From positions 8,710 through 69,853 of the forward strand of contig MNCI01029060.1 of assembly GCA_015680685.1 (NCBI GenBank): a stretch of DNA of 61,144 nucleotides. The letters are read 5' to 3'. Within the stretch, counting starts at the first letter, position 1. Every line of letters starts with the position of its first letter. This DNA comes from Gnetum montanum. Lineage: Eukaryota; Streptophyta; Gnetopsida; Gnetales; Gnetaceae. The notes below the pieces were generated by a model. The model ran no database searches and was not told the origin of the DNA. It saw only the letters and a list, made by a program, of their open reading frames with translations. Of the stretch, positions 1 to 11,261 are shown piece by piece. The position numbers were made by a program, and so were the translations under genes.

Positions 1-357
1 TCTTCCTTCCCTCTTCTCCGTGGAGAACTACATGGCCCTGATTCTACGGTGGTTGTAGATATGTAGGCAACCAAGACTGGATAGTTTTGGTGCGATGCCA
101 TGCCACACCTTGTACTAGATCATGAGGGATCTGGGGGTGAGGTACCTTCCCTTGTAGGTGCATCGTCTTCCCTCCCATCGATGTGGTCTACAAGGTTGTG
201 TGTGTACTTGTTGGTTTGGTTCTCTTCTGCTTGCACTCATGAGATGCTTGCTTGTTTGAGGCGTATTCCCCAGGTCTTCTGCCCTAGATCCATTGGATCT
301 TTGTGAATTCCTTGGGATGTCGGGCAACGTCAGGGCAACGTTGTTACAACTATACAA
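1..357. other. LTR-like scrap, no gene
   Basis: No gene is supported. The first ~75 bases contain a block (a 'catggcc(c/t)tgatt' core followed by 'atatgtaggc') that recurs at about 1487-1535. This looks like a shared LTR segment of an old element. The rest shows no coding pattern; short open frames on both strands overlap each other and look like chance. Confidence 0.35.
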
Positions 358-463
358 GTTGTTATATACATGGTCTGGAGGACCAAGGCCTCCCAAGACA
401 TAGAGTTCAAGTTGTTATATACATGGTCGGGAGAACCAAGGCCTCCCAAGACATAGAGTTCAA
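358..463. repeat. Tandem duplication, 53-bp unit x2
   Basis: Units 358-410 and 411-463 both begin gttgttatatacatggtc and end in acatagagttcaa. They differ at only a few bases by eye. The unit lies at the start of the dispersed repeat that also forms the arms of the palindrome near 48 kb; those arms carry a single, slightly different unit, so the duplication is specific to this copy. Confidence 0.85.
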
Positions 464-958
464 CTTCCAAATCAGTGAATAACTACTTTCTTTTCCTTGT
501 TATTTGAGGTAAGGAAAGCACGATAGATTCATTGTGAGTGCTATACTCATAATTCAAATCTACAAAATTTTATGTAAGGGATGAGTGTCTTGACCATGGC
601 AGTGCATCTGGGGCATCTTCATATGATAATTAATTTTTTTAATTAAATGAAGATGATAAACTTATATTTTAAAGTAAAAATTTGCAAAAGCCATTACAAC
701 AAAATAATACAATGGTCAAGATACTCATTTCTTGGTGAGGAGGTTGTGGGTTTAGTTAGTGCCCTCGTCTTTAAGTGTGGCAATACCTTACATGTTAGAA
801 TTTGAGTCTCCACATAAAGTAAAACAACACATTGTAAATCTTATTTCAAACACATTATAAATAACCTTAGTATAAAACAATTAACCATTGTGAATCTTAT
901 TTCGAACACATTATAAATAACCTTAATATAAAACAATTAACTATCGATGATACTTGCC
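411..958. repeat. Dispersed repeat, third copy of palindrome arm
   Basis: This segment matches about 47735-48260 in order and orientation, and the reverse complement of about 48262-48775. Shared landmarks are the tcccaagacatagagttcaa block, the 'gagtgtcttgaccatggc(t)agtgcatc' block, 'caatggtcaagatactcattt', and two nearly identical AT-rich repeats ending near 955. It lacks the promoter-like and ORF-bearing outer part of the palindrome arms. It is visibly more diverged than the two palindrome arms are from each other. Confidence 0.8.
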
Positions 959-1480
959 TAGATTAATATTGTATTTGTTCTGGGTTGTTTTATTACTGGA
1001 ATTTGTAATTTTTTTCCAATGTGCTTCATGTATAACCTTTTATTACCAAATCTTCCCTAGTCATCATAGAACTAGGTTTATTTTGTCTTCAAAAAAATAA
1101 TAAAATGATTAATCATCTAGCTACATATCCATAGTTATAAGTACACCCCAAGATATACAATCCAATTAAAACTTTACAATTTAGCATTACCATCTAGAAT
1201 CAAATTGATTCAATCAAGATTCTTACCACTAGGCCAACACCTCATTATTAAAGAAGCCAATATAACTAATATAATATTGAAACATCATGAACCTTGTAAA
1301 CAACAAATATGTAATAATAAAATATTCAGCCTTAGAGTTTTTTTTTTTTGGCCTTTATATGTGTCTATATGTAGAGAGTATGCTTTGTTGTTGGTCTAAA
1401 GGCTATTTCCCTTTCGAAATGAGGGTCAAAAGAAGTGTAGTGATCCTTATGCATTCTATGTTATCTTAACTATCACACTA
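959..1480. other. AT-rich, no gene seen
   Basis: No coding signature. The only point of note is an A-box-like string on the minus strand at 1227-1237 (TGGCCTAGTGG), of the kind found in tRNA-derived SINEs; I see no good B box at the expected distance. Confidence 0.4.
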
Positions 1481-1918
1481 AACAAGTACATGGCCTTGAT
1501 TCCTTATGTGCTACATTATAAGGATATGTAGGCTTTCAAAGAAGCTTTGGCTCTAATGTTAGGGCCATTGCCCTTCTCTACAAAGTGAGGCTGATGACTA
1601 GATGCATTAATGCAGGAATGTGTTTTAGCTTTTTTATGAGAACAATGTCTCTTATATCATTACTTTTACTAGTTATGGCCATATGTGTGTATGAGTTTCT
1701 TTGGTCCTTTGACTTATATGATTTCTTAAGGTGTACTTACTATGCTCCTAACCTTTAGACTAACATGTTGGATATACTTATGTTGTGCTTGTAGGTACTA
1801 TGACTATTGAGGTATAGTTCCTTTTGGGTCTATTCTAGAACACTTGGCTACTTTTGAAGTAAGGGTGGTCTTGAGCATCACTTTTCTAAAGTAATGTCAT
1901 TACACTTGGTATTGGAAC
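1481..1918 (+). mobile_element. Degraded LTR end with tRNA-Met-like primer site
   Basis: The sequence tggtattggaac at 1907-1918 resembles a mutated primer-binding site for initiator tRNA-Met (TGGTATCAGAGC). It is preceded by sequence similar to bases 1-75 of the window. I read this as the 3' end of a decayed 5' LTR of a plus-strand element whose body was lost or interrupted by element B at 2362. The LTR start cannot be fixed. Confidence 0.35.
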
Positions 1919-2361
1919 TAAGGTTGTGAATCGTGGTTCATTGTTTATGGTTAGTGTTTTTAGTTCATGGTTCAAGGTTGTTTATGGTTCATGGTTTAAC
2001 ATCTTGGTTCGTTACTCATGATTCATGTGCTACTATGGCATACAAGAAGAACAAAGAGAGTTGAAATCCGAGCAACTTTTCCTAGTCCTAACCTACACAA
2101 TGTACCAATTGGAAATGACAATCCATGAATAATGACTCATATACACTATTAAGAATAATAAAGTTAGGTGTCTTAGTTGCATGAACATCTCTAGATGAAG
2201 GCATCACAAATTTTTACTCATTAACTTTTATATCTACATTTCGAGAATCAAGAAAAAATTTCATATTAATAGAAGAAGCAAAAATTTCAACATTGATTGA
2301 AGAAATTAGAAATAATTTAGAATCTGGCATAGGAAAATTCTAGAGAAACTAGATTCATTAG
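1919..2361. other. Decayed element interior, gttcatggtt simple repeats
   Basis: Short irregular repeats of gttcatggtt occupy about 1938-2030. The remainder to 2361 has no recognisable coding content. Bases 2357-2361 (attag) are the left flank of element B; the right flank 20823-20827 is actag, so a 5-bp target duplication with one mismatch is possible. Confidence 0.4.
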
Positions 2362-2744
2362 TAATGAGCGGCGAGGTACCCCTACGCTCAACCATACGAA
2401 TACGAGCGTTTCACACACCATCTAGTCGAATTCCAAGGACTAAGTGCTTATGCGCCCTTGTGGAACAAGGGTGGGTTGGTTGATCATTGTCTTCCCAAGC
2501 TTACCCGTATGTCATGATTGTATGGTTAAGTAAGCTTGAGGCATATGATTTTTATAGCTTTTATGTTTTTATGTCCTGAGCTAGTAGGGAAGGAGAGAGG
2601 TAACTATGTGACTAATTTAACTTAACTACTCATTAACTAAGTTCTAACTAATCCTAACACCAGCATCTATTCCCACTTGCCGTACACATCTTGAACCAGT
2701 GCAACACTATTGGGATTGCCAAACGCTAATCGTTATTGGGTTAC
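2362..2744 (-). repeat. Element B 3' LTR, first part
   Basis: Matches 19782-20165 of the B 5' LTR nearly base for base. Its outer end has drifted to taatgagcgg where the family has tgatgagtgg. The LTR continues at 11262 after the nested element A and one copy of the target duplication. Confidence 0.92.
2740..2744. repeat. Target site duplication GTTAC of element A
   Basis: gttac at 2740-2744 is repeated at 11257-11261, flanking TGATGAG...CCCATCA of element A exactly. Removing A plus one gttac restores the B LTR reading seen uninterrupted at 20160-20165. Confidence 0.95.
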
Positions 2745-3591
2745 TGATGAGTGGCGAGGTACCCCTACACTCAACCATACGAATATGAGCGTTTTCACGC
2801 ACGATTCGATCAAACTCTGCAGACGGACTAGTTGTGACACCTAGATAGTTATCCTTAGGTCGCAGTTCGTTGTCTTCCCACTTGGACTAGTATTATATTT
2901 GTCACGTATGGTTTAGTCCAAAGTGAGGTGTATGATGGGTTTCCTAATCTAATGGTACTCCTAAAGGCAATGGAAAGTAATATTAACTAAGCTAAGCTAG
3001 GAGGGAAAGGGTAAGAAAATCTAATCTAGCCTAAGTGCAATGAGCATCCGTTCCTTGATCATTCGTACACATCTTGGACTTCATGCACAACTACCACTGA
3101 GATTACCAAGCGCAGATCCTAAGTACGCCACTGGGATACCAAGTAGTCACACTTAAATGCTCGTAATCAAGTCGTACTCATTCCGCGTTACTAGGAGATA
3201 AGGGTGAGAGAAACTAATTAGGAAAGCAGTAAATAACAATTAAATAAATAAATGAACAAAGTGAATGCTGCAATGATGAAGTAATCTCGATCTTTATTGC
3301 CGATCATGTGTGTGTCCAAGTATGTCACACTCGAATAAAGGATGTCGTACAATTACAATCACCACCCTACAGGTAGACACGGGAAAATAATCTATCTCTG
3401 GAGGGATCAAACTGCCAGAGCTTTGCTACTCCTATTCTTAATGATGAACAAGGGAGAGCTGCTTCTTATTTATAAACATTGCGGTGGACTGCGATATCGC
3501 GTACGCAATATCATAGGGGAAGATGTGATATCGCAGCCCATGCAATATCACGTACGCGATATCGTGGCCCATGCGATATCGTGTCCCATCA
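2745..3591 (-). repeat. Element A 3' LTR
   Basis: Bounded by TG and CA when read on the minus strand (TGATGGGACACGATATCG...CACTCATCA). The U3 carries GCGATATCGC-type palindromes near 3490-3585, then a TATA box (tataaataag on the minus strand, about 3463-3474) and an aataaag signal near 3290-3300. It is closely similar to 10403-11256. Confidence 0.93.
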
Positions 3592-3976
3592 TACCCCCAC
3601 GACTGAATAAAAACTCGTCCTTGAGTTACAGTGATTACACAGTGGATAGGTATGGGATTATTGATGGAAAAAAAATGGGACAATGCCGCAGTGTGGGAAG
3701 AAAACACAACACACAAATACTACAACTACAAAAATTTGGAAGTCATGTAGTTCTTGGTGGCAGTGGCTCCTCCATGGGCACTTTCCCTTTGTCTTGTGCT
3801 CCAGGCTTTGAGGCTTAATGACGTTGAAGTATGGCCTGGAGCTTCTCCTCTTCAATCCGAGGATCTTGTGTCATCCATGCTAGTGTTCCAATGTTTGATA
3901 GAGTCGACACTTCCCATGAACAGGATAGTTGCAGGAACATCTGGTTGGCTTTGACATACCATGCCCCGAACACCCA

Positions 3977-6536
3977 TCATTCCTCTTCATAGGCTCTGGC
4001 TTTATCTTTGTATTCATGAAGATCTGTTAGCCATCGAGCCAAGTCTATTGCAACATCTTTTTGTCCCTGATAGCTTGCTTTTACCACCTCAAGTTCAGAA
4101 TTTGCGACATCTAGTTTCTCAACCAACTTCTTGCACTCTGCAAATTCTGCTTCATATTTGATGTGGGTGGAAGCTACCTGTTGCTCGAGCTTTATTCTCA
4201 GGCACCCTACTATTAATATGGTAAGTTTGGCATATCTGAGGTTTTCCAACTCCATGTACTTTGTCAAGTCCTGGATCTGCAGGTCCCGATTTTTAAGTTT
4301 CGCTTGGTGGACGAAGGCGTAGGTGTCCAATATGGCCCTCCAATTAGTGTGTTGAGCACTGATAGTGTTGATTTGAGCCTTAGCCATATGAATCTCCTTC
4401 TCTAGGATTTGTTTGTACACCCCCACCTAATCACAGAAGTGCTCCTTCAGCTTCTCATGTCGTTTAGCCTCATTTTTCCACACGCTTATTTTAATTGCTA
4501 ATTTTTGGCGAATAGCGCATACCTCCTCCATTGAGAGCGTTCAATTTTCTCTGGCTAAATGACTTACATCTCAGTTGACCTGAATGAATTATTCTCGTAG
4601 TTGATAAAAGTGTTCATCGAGAACATTCTTTTTTTTCTCTACAGCGGTCAATCGAAGGTTGTCTACAACCAACTACTTGTTTTCTTCTTGTAAGGCCTTG
4701 AGTGCCTTAAGATGCGCATGTGTTTGCGCCTATGCTATGGACGCATCCCAAACAGCCGTCTCCTTTTCTTCCATCACCTTTTTATTCTCTGCTATCAATT
4801 TGGTCAATTGCTCTATTCTAAAATTTTCTAACTGGTCTGCGGGAACAAATTGCAGAGGGTCCCGCTGTGCTGCTTGTAAGGCTACGAGCTGCTCTTGTAG
4901 TTTCTACACTTTAGCTTCAGCATACTTGACCCTCACTTCAAAGATGACTAGCTTCCCCTTTGTGGAAATGTGGTCTGATTGAATTGTTGTAACATCCTGA
5001 GGAATGTCAAATAGGGACATCATTACTTACCCTGTTTGAAGTAATCTATCAAGCGCATCCTCATGTTCCACAGGAGTCATTGAGGTTTCGGCCAAAGTTT
5101 GAGCATCCCATGCTCCTATGAGATCTGTCAGTGATACAACAGGTACATTGAAGGATTCTTTGATGTGGTTTGCGACCACATCTGCAACTCCCATGACATT
5201 CTGGTGTTGCATGACCACCACAGTGGCCCCTTCACTAGTCTCTAACTGCACCTGAAAGATGCCACATTTCCTTAGATCTGTTGTGACCATCTACTGTCCC
5301 CTCCTCATGTTTGAATAGATACTTCACCCCTTGTGCGATCTAATAAAATTGTAGGTTATCTAGCATCATCGATGATGCAGAAGAGGTTTGCATCATCATG
5401 ACTTCCCCAACTGACCATCTCAGCGATGGCCCTAAGATGGCTCATCGACAGTTTGTAGTCTTGTGGCAGTGGCAGCTAATCCTGGTCTAAGCTAGGCCCT
5501 GATTCTTGTTTTTGGTTGGGACCTGTGGCTGGAGGTTGACTGGTTCCAATCACATGTTCTTCTTCTTGTTCTTCTTGTTCTGGTCTCAGCTCTTCGCCAG
5601 TGCTTTTACTTGGGGCTGGCCCCTTTAGCAATTCAACATATGAAGTAGTTTGAGCTTTCCAGAGGACGTCATTGATGTATCCTTGGATACCAGCATGTCG
5701 GCAAAGCTTTCTGATAAGACAGGGAAAAGGCAATGCCATCTTTCCTGTCTTCCATTCTTCTAACTACCTCAGGATCTTCATCAAATATAGATGGGGCAAG
5801 TTAGTGTTAATCTTTTCCATCAACATTGCACATCCTCTAGCCGCATACATCGATATTCTTTTTAGGCCCTTTGTGGGGAAGAGGTGATAAGTTTCAATTT
5901 TGAAGTAAACTCTCTCTTCCATAGTCAATTCACCAAAAGCTTTATCTCTGCCATAAGCCTTCTCTAACCAATCCTTTTGCACATTGGGGTCTAAACATGT
6001 GGATAACCGAGCAACCTGGGGCCCTATATTCAGAAGGTTTAACATTTCTGAAATGGCTTGCACAGAGAAGTCAACTATTACACCACAAATATTAATAGTG
6101 GTGCCTTGCTCCCTATTGTGCTAGAATTGGTACGTCTCTCCTAGGTATAAAGCACTGCTTTTAGAGAGGACAGGCCATAAAGGAGACCCTTTGAGGTGAT
6201 CCCTAATGGCCTCAGGAGCGAACTCTGCAAAAGATTTGAAATTTAACTCCACAATCACCACAGCGAATGTGGACTTCTCATGGATAGCCTAAACACACTC
6301 TTGGGGCAACGTGAGTTGTTGTCCCGGTTCAGGCATAGCAACAGCTCCTCCTTCTACTTGCCTGGACCATCCGATAGGAGGTTCGTCTTGATGAATGCTA
6401 AATGATTGCTCCTCCTATTTTTCATGTTGTCCGGCAGGACCTTGGTTTCCACCTCTCTGAGATCATTTCTTTCCACCTTAGGTAGGACCCTCCTGTTGTC
6501 CATGTTTCGGGGCCATTCTGCAATCACACGAGCCAA
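3977..6536 (-). pseudogene. Accessory ORF of element A: plant-transposon-protein-like plus coiled coil
   Basis: Several open stretches on the minus strand line up as one decayed gene, in the same sense as gag. 6536-6354 gives a basic N-terminal piece. 6063-5764 and 5739-5476 give a globular part with a LPFPCLIRKLCRHAGI segment followed by an acidic Glu/Gln-rich stretch. 5290-5027 and 4426-3977 give helical, heptad-rich sequence that looks like a coiled coil. From memory the globular part resembles the 'putative plant transposon protein' domain (Pfam PF20167), often found in plant retroelements; its biochemical role is unknown to me. Element C (25920-28790) carries a clear homologue with the same order. 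Start and end are approximate, and stops and frameshifts are present. Confidence 0.7.
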
Positions 6537-6904
6537 GGATTAGTAAGGTTGTTTTTAGAGTTAAGCTATACCTTACTGCTTGCCTTAATTAAAGATCTTA
6601 TGTTATCACGTGTGATAGTACACGAAAGTTTGTAATAATGGGTCCTGTGACTTAGGTGGTTTCCATATTTAATTTCCTGGTATACCTAAGGGTTATTTGA
6701 TCTTTAGGCACAATTATTCTAAGTGTTAAAGTTAATTACCCTAATTGATGTCCTTTGGGCGATAGTAAATTTCAAAAAAGTTAGGCACTTTTTGGCAAGT
6801 GTCTCTCCCCCACAACTAAGCTAAATACTCCGGGTTCAAGCAGGTTCAAACGAAATTAAAATCAGAGTACCAGCGATCAAGTTATGGATATGAAAGCAAG
6901 GGAC

Positions 6905-7002
6905 ATGCAATTGCGTGTCGTAGAGAGAACTTGAAAAAATTCCCCTACGCAAACAATTGCAAATGATGTTGATTAGCGTAGGGGGATCCCGTATATATAT
7001 TT
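6905..7002 (-). promoter_or_regulatory. TATA-like box and hairpin upstream of accessory ORF
   Basis: On the minus strand an atatatatac TATA-like run (about 6991-7002) precedes a 9-bp inverted repeat, CCCCTACGC at 6942-6950 and GCGTAGGGG at 6976-6984 with a 25-nt loop, and then a GCAATTGC palindrome near 6907-6914. It lies about 370-470 bases upstream of the accessory ORF and is a possible internal promoter. It is not a copy of A's own GCGATATCGC U3 motif. Confidence 0.45.
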
Positions 7003-8268
7003 TCATTGAAGTTAGGGCACTTAGAGAATGTACCGAATTTTTAATATTTCTTTGAAATTAAACAATGTAAACTAAGGACATTTGGATGATTGTTAAAGGG
7101 TTCCAGGGTAATTCAACTAGTTTTGAAGGCACGAAAATTATGATGGTGTGGAATTTATCAATAAGGACCTTGGATGGTAGAGAAAAAGGCTATGTGATGA
7201 TTCATAGGAATGTTGAATCGGAGGGATAGTAATAAGGGAAAAAATATCATGAACAATACGCTAAGGGTAATAAATGGTGTGTGTGAGCTATGTCATAAGT
7301 GAATATTACAAAAGATTACACAAGTGGATCCTCCCCAAAGTAGGTTCCAACGTATAATTCCCTTATGTAACCACACTTAAAGTGTCCATGGGCACTAGAA
7401 GGGTTAGATGTAATCCACACTAATTCCACAAAACACACACATGTAAATATCACCGGAATGAGGTGAGAATTCTATGCTACACTAGACACAAACTACAATT
7501 ACCCAAATAGTGAGATGAAATGAAGCATAGAAAGGGATTGTAGAGATTGGGACATGAGGTAACTGACCTAGGGCACAGTGAATCCTACGTGAAGAGCATG
7601 ATTAAGGTGTCATTAACCCATTGTTCCAAGATCAGGACCAAGTCCATTCCTCCTTATCAGTGACATCACATTGTTTCATCACATGATGAACAACTATGAG
7701 AGTACCATAACAACAAGGTGTACGATCACTTGGCGTTGTGTTCAAGGGAGGAGTGATTTTTGTTTTGTGGCAATTTGTTTTTCTTTTTCTTTTTCTATTT
7801 CTTCTCTCCTTTTCTCTTTTATTATTTTTTTTGAATACTGAATCCAGAGAAGCTGCCAACCTTCAGGCATGGGTGCATGTCTTTCCAGTGGGACCCCCTA
7901 AAATAGCATTTGATTTTCGAGTACCCTTTTGATTACTCTTACTCCCATTTTTCATTAGATCTACAAGGATCTTAGTACAACCACATTGCATGATAACTCC
8001 CACAGACATCACCAAAGAGAATCCACAAGTCCCCTTGATGTCACACCCTAATCATTCCCTCTTGGTCCATCCTTTTTTATTCTGGGTACAATGAACACAA
8101 AATTAATTTTAAGTTTTAAAAATGTCAAGAATATCACTGTACCCCTAAATAGAACATCTTATTTGTAGAATGGATGAGTGGGCGTAATGGGATCACTGTT
8201 CCAAATAATTGATCACTCATGAATTAATAACATAGAACACACCTCAACCAACGATCCACTTGAGTGTT
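7003..8268 (-). other. Element A post-gag untranslated region
   Basis: No coding potential in the element's sense strand. Several phrases (aagtggatcctccccaaagtag, accaagtccattcc) are shared with 29590-29940 in element C and loosely with the region after integrase in element B. This suggests that pol was deleted from A, joining gag directly to the post-pol region. A single N lies at 8346, just inside gag. Confidence 0.55.
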
Positions 8269-10270
8269 TTATTCATAGACAAGATTACTTACAAAAAACA
8301 TAAAAAGACAAAAACAAAAAAAGATTAAAAGATAAAAAGATAAAANAAGATGACGATCCTTGCATGCTGGAAGTATTGGAACTTGGCCATACTTACCCCA
8401 TTGGGGTTCACACACTTGATTGTAGTAAGCATAGTGGGGCACTTTATACGATGTAGTTCCCTGATAATGAGTTGACCCACTACGATGTTTGTGACCATTA
8501 GATGGTATGCAAGGATTGGGTTGTCGCTCTCCATTCTTGTGTTCATTGGGCCATATTGTTGTTGGAGTGTGAGCTGGTGGCCCTGATGAAGTTACATGAG
8601 GCGTTCGGTTCAAAGGTAAGGATGCACCATAGTGTGGTACTTGTGCTGAGTTGTAGGATGCAATGGCCTCGGAATTGTGTTGTCCCTTCTTACGGTCGTG
8701 TTTAAAGAAAGAATGCTTTTGATGTTGAGGAGGCTTTTCACTGCTATTAGTAGTAGTAGCACAAGTGTCGTTCATGGGTTGTTGCGGTGGTGCAGACACC
8801 TTAGGAACAGTTGGTGGTGATGTATAAGGAGGGAAAGGATGAGAATGTTGAAAGTTAGGAGGAGTATAAGGTGCACAAGGTGGTGGTTGTATTGGAGGCA
8901 TGGGTTGATAGTATTGTGGAGAATAGTACTGTGATAAGATAAAGTGTGTTGGCCCAGTTGGAGAAACAGGATGTTGAACAAGATAAGCATTTGGATTCGG
9001 ATGATATGAAGGGTGTCTCCAGTCTAAGGGTGGTCTCCCCCATGACTGGGATTGTTGCCACTATGATCGAACACAGTATCTCTGTACGAACTCTGGAAGT
9101 AGCATGTTTCCCCAATGCTCATGTAAATGTAACAATATTGGGCATTGGCCCTTGGGGTGATCGTACACGCATATGTTGCATTCATATGTATGATTAGCAG
9201 TTGAGCACTTATTCCCTTCATTCTTTTTTTTCGAATGTCTAATGTTTCGCCCTGCTTCTTGGGTTGTTAAAACTTTATCTCCAATATTGTTAATAAATTC
9301 TCCACACTTTTGATATGTCCATTCCAACATCTTATTGATCTTTGCCTCGGCTTCTTCTAATGTTCATTGTATTGGCAAAGATGATGTTTCCACCTTGAGA
9401 TTGGTTAATTTCTCCTTTTTATAATCATGGACCTTTGTTAAGTTGTGATTTTGGTCCCATGGATGTTTTTCAACACTCTCCCATCAAGCCAATTCTCCTT
9501 CTTCTTTTGCTACCCACTTAATAAGCTCTTGGACTTGATGGGTTCGTAGTTCATATAGTTGACCTTGGGCATACATTCCTAAGGTCTCTCTTATTTCATT
9601 ACGTAGCCCATCAATAATATGACACATTAGCCTTTCCTCGGAAAACCCATGGCCTAGATAGTTGTTTAATAGTGCGTAATATCTTTCTAAGGCCATGTCC
9701 AAGGGTTCATGTTGTGCTTGTTTCCATCCTTGGATTTGTTTCCTCAAGGCTGACACTCTTGCGTAGGTTTGATATTTTTTGTTAAATACTTCTATCATTG
9801 TTGACCAGCGTCGTATCGAGTTTGGTTTTAACGATCTATACCATACTTTTTCTTGGTCAATGAGTGTCATAGGAAAGACCTTAAGTTTCTACCACCCGTT
9901 ATCAATGTTATTCCATGTGTAGGCATCATAGAAGGCTTGTAAATGTTGATGCAGATCTAATTCATGGCCTCCTGAAAAAGTAGGGAAGTTATTTAAATCG
10001 AGCCTAGGTAGACGGCTCTCTTTACGATGCCTACGTGAGATTCGAATAACCTCTTGTATTTGCATGAAACTTGTAGTGGCCAGTGGGGGTTCATCATCAT
10101 CGGGTAAGTTATGCTTTCGTATGTTGGGATGACGTTGCTTTTGTTCATGTTTATAAGAAACTCCCACTTCGGGTTGCATACTCCAATCTTCATCGTCATA
10201 TAATTCATTGGTTCTCCAATGAACTTCCTCACTAAGTGTGGAATTATTTTAATCTTGTAGGAGAGGCATT
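8269..10270 (-). pseudogene. Element A gag (capsid, zinc knuckle, proline-rich tail)
   Basis: Structural polyprotein of an Athila-like element. In order: a short N-terminal part from an ATG near 10270 with an early stop; the capsid-type retrotransposon gag domain (10179-9484), with landmarks FPTFSGG, RRWSTMIEVFNKKYQTY, RKQIQGWKQ and LGMYAQGQLYELR; a zinc-knuckle-like CNICVYDHPKGQC near 9160-9120; and a Pro/Gln-rich tail (8901-8269). Compared with G and B it lacks about 250 N-terminal residues. The reading frame is broken in several places. The tail ends in a stop where B and G continue into protease. Confidence 0.85.
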
Positions 10271-10384
10271 GTTGTGTGTGAATTTATGTGACTTTTTATA
10301 ATTACTTCTTTCTTAAGAGATATATCGTTAAGTCCTTATACAGCAACCTTGTATGATATAACTAATCTAGATAACTAGCACCAT

Positions 10385-10402
10385 CCCCGGCAACAGCGCC
10401 AA
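10385..10402 (-). other. Element A primer-binding site (tRNA-Asp)
   Basis: Minus strand reads TTGGCGCTGTTGCCGGGG directly after the 5' LTR end, one base different from the complement of a plant tRNA-Asp 3' end as seen intact in element G (58187-58205). Confidence 0.9.
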
Positions 10403-11256
10403 TGATGAGTGGCGAGGTAGCCCTACACTCAACCATACGAATATGAGTGTTTTCACACACGATCGGGTCGAACTCCACAGACGAACTAGTTGTGGCACCT
10501 AGACAGTTATCCTTAGGTCGCAATTCGTTGTCTTTCCACCTGGACTAGTATTACATTTGTCACGTATGGTGTAGTCCAGAGTGAGGTGTATGATGGGTTT
10601 CCTAATATAATGCTACTCCTGAAGGTAGTGGAAAGTAATATTAACTAAGCTAAGTTAGGAGGGAAAGGATAAGAAAATCTTATCTAGCCTAAGTGTGATG
10701 AGCATCCGTTCCTTGATCATCCGTACACATCTTGGACTTCGTGCATGACTACCACTGGGATTACCAAGCACAGATCCTAGGTACACCACTAGGATACCAA
10801 GTAGTCACACTTAAATGCTCGTAATCAAGTCGTACTCATTCCGCGTTACTAGGAGATAAGGGTGAGAGAAACTAATTAGGAAAGCAGTAAATAGTAATTA
10901 AATAAATAAATGAACAAAGTGAATGCTGCAATGATGAAGTAATCTTGATCTTTATTGCCAGTCATGTGCGTGTCCAAGTACGTCACACTCGAACAAAGGA
11001 TGCTGTACAATTATATTCACCACACTACGAGTAGACACGGGAAAATAATCTATCTCTGGAGGGATCAAACTGCCAAAGCTTCACTACTCCTATTCTTAAT
11101 GATGAATAAGGGAGAGACGCTTCTTATTTATAGACATTGCGGCAGACTGCGATATCGCATACGNTTATTTATAGACATTGCGGCAGACTGCGATATCGCA
11201 TACGCGATATCGTGGGGGATGCGAGATCGCGGCCCATGTGATATCGTGTCCCATCA
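10403..11256 (-). repeat. Element A 5' LTR
   Basis: Near-identical to 2745-3591. It contains an assembly artefact at 11124-11204, so the true length is about 40 bases shorter. GCGATATCGC-type palindromes lie in the U3 (11150-11250) and a tataaataag TATA box is visible on the minus strand at about 11124-11133. Confidence 0.92.
11124..11204. other. Assembly artefact: 40-bp duplicate around one N
   Basis: 11124-11163 and 11165-11204 are the same 40 bases separated by a single N at 11164. The A 3' LTR has only one copy at this place. It looks like two contig ends joined without merging their overlap. Confidence 0.85.
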
Positions 11257-11261
11257 GTTAC

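Larger units (their letters stand above)
2745..11256 (-). mobile_element. Element A: gag-only Athila-like element with accessory ORF
   Basis: LTRs at 2745-3591 (3') and 10403-11256 (5') bound an internal region on the minus strand. Order: tRNA-Asp PBS, gag (10270-8269), an untranslated stretch similar to what follows integrase in element B, a promoter-like palindromic patch (7002-6905), an accessory ORF (6536-3977), and a GTGGGGGTA polypurine tract next to the 3' LTR. No protease, RT, RNase H or integrase is detectable, so A must have depended on enzymes from relatives such as B or G. This matches the TR-GAG type of non-autonomous element, with an added gene. It is younger than B because it sits inside a B LTR. 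Confidence 0.9.

Noticed and set aside
1195-1260. SINE on the minus strand with TGGCCTAGTGG A box
   Set aside because: A good A-box match but no convincing B box 30-40 bases downstream and no A-tail; could be chance.
8502-9197. Plus-strand frames (8502-8705, 8946-9197)
   Set aside because: Antisense to the gag tail and zinc-knuckle region of element A.
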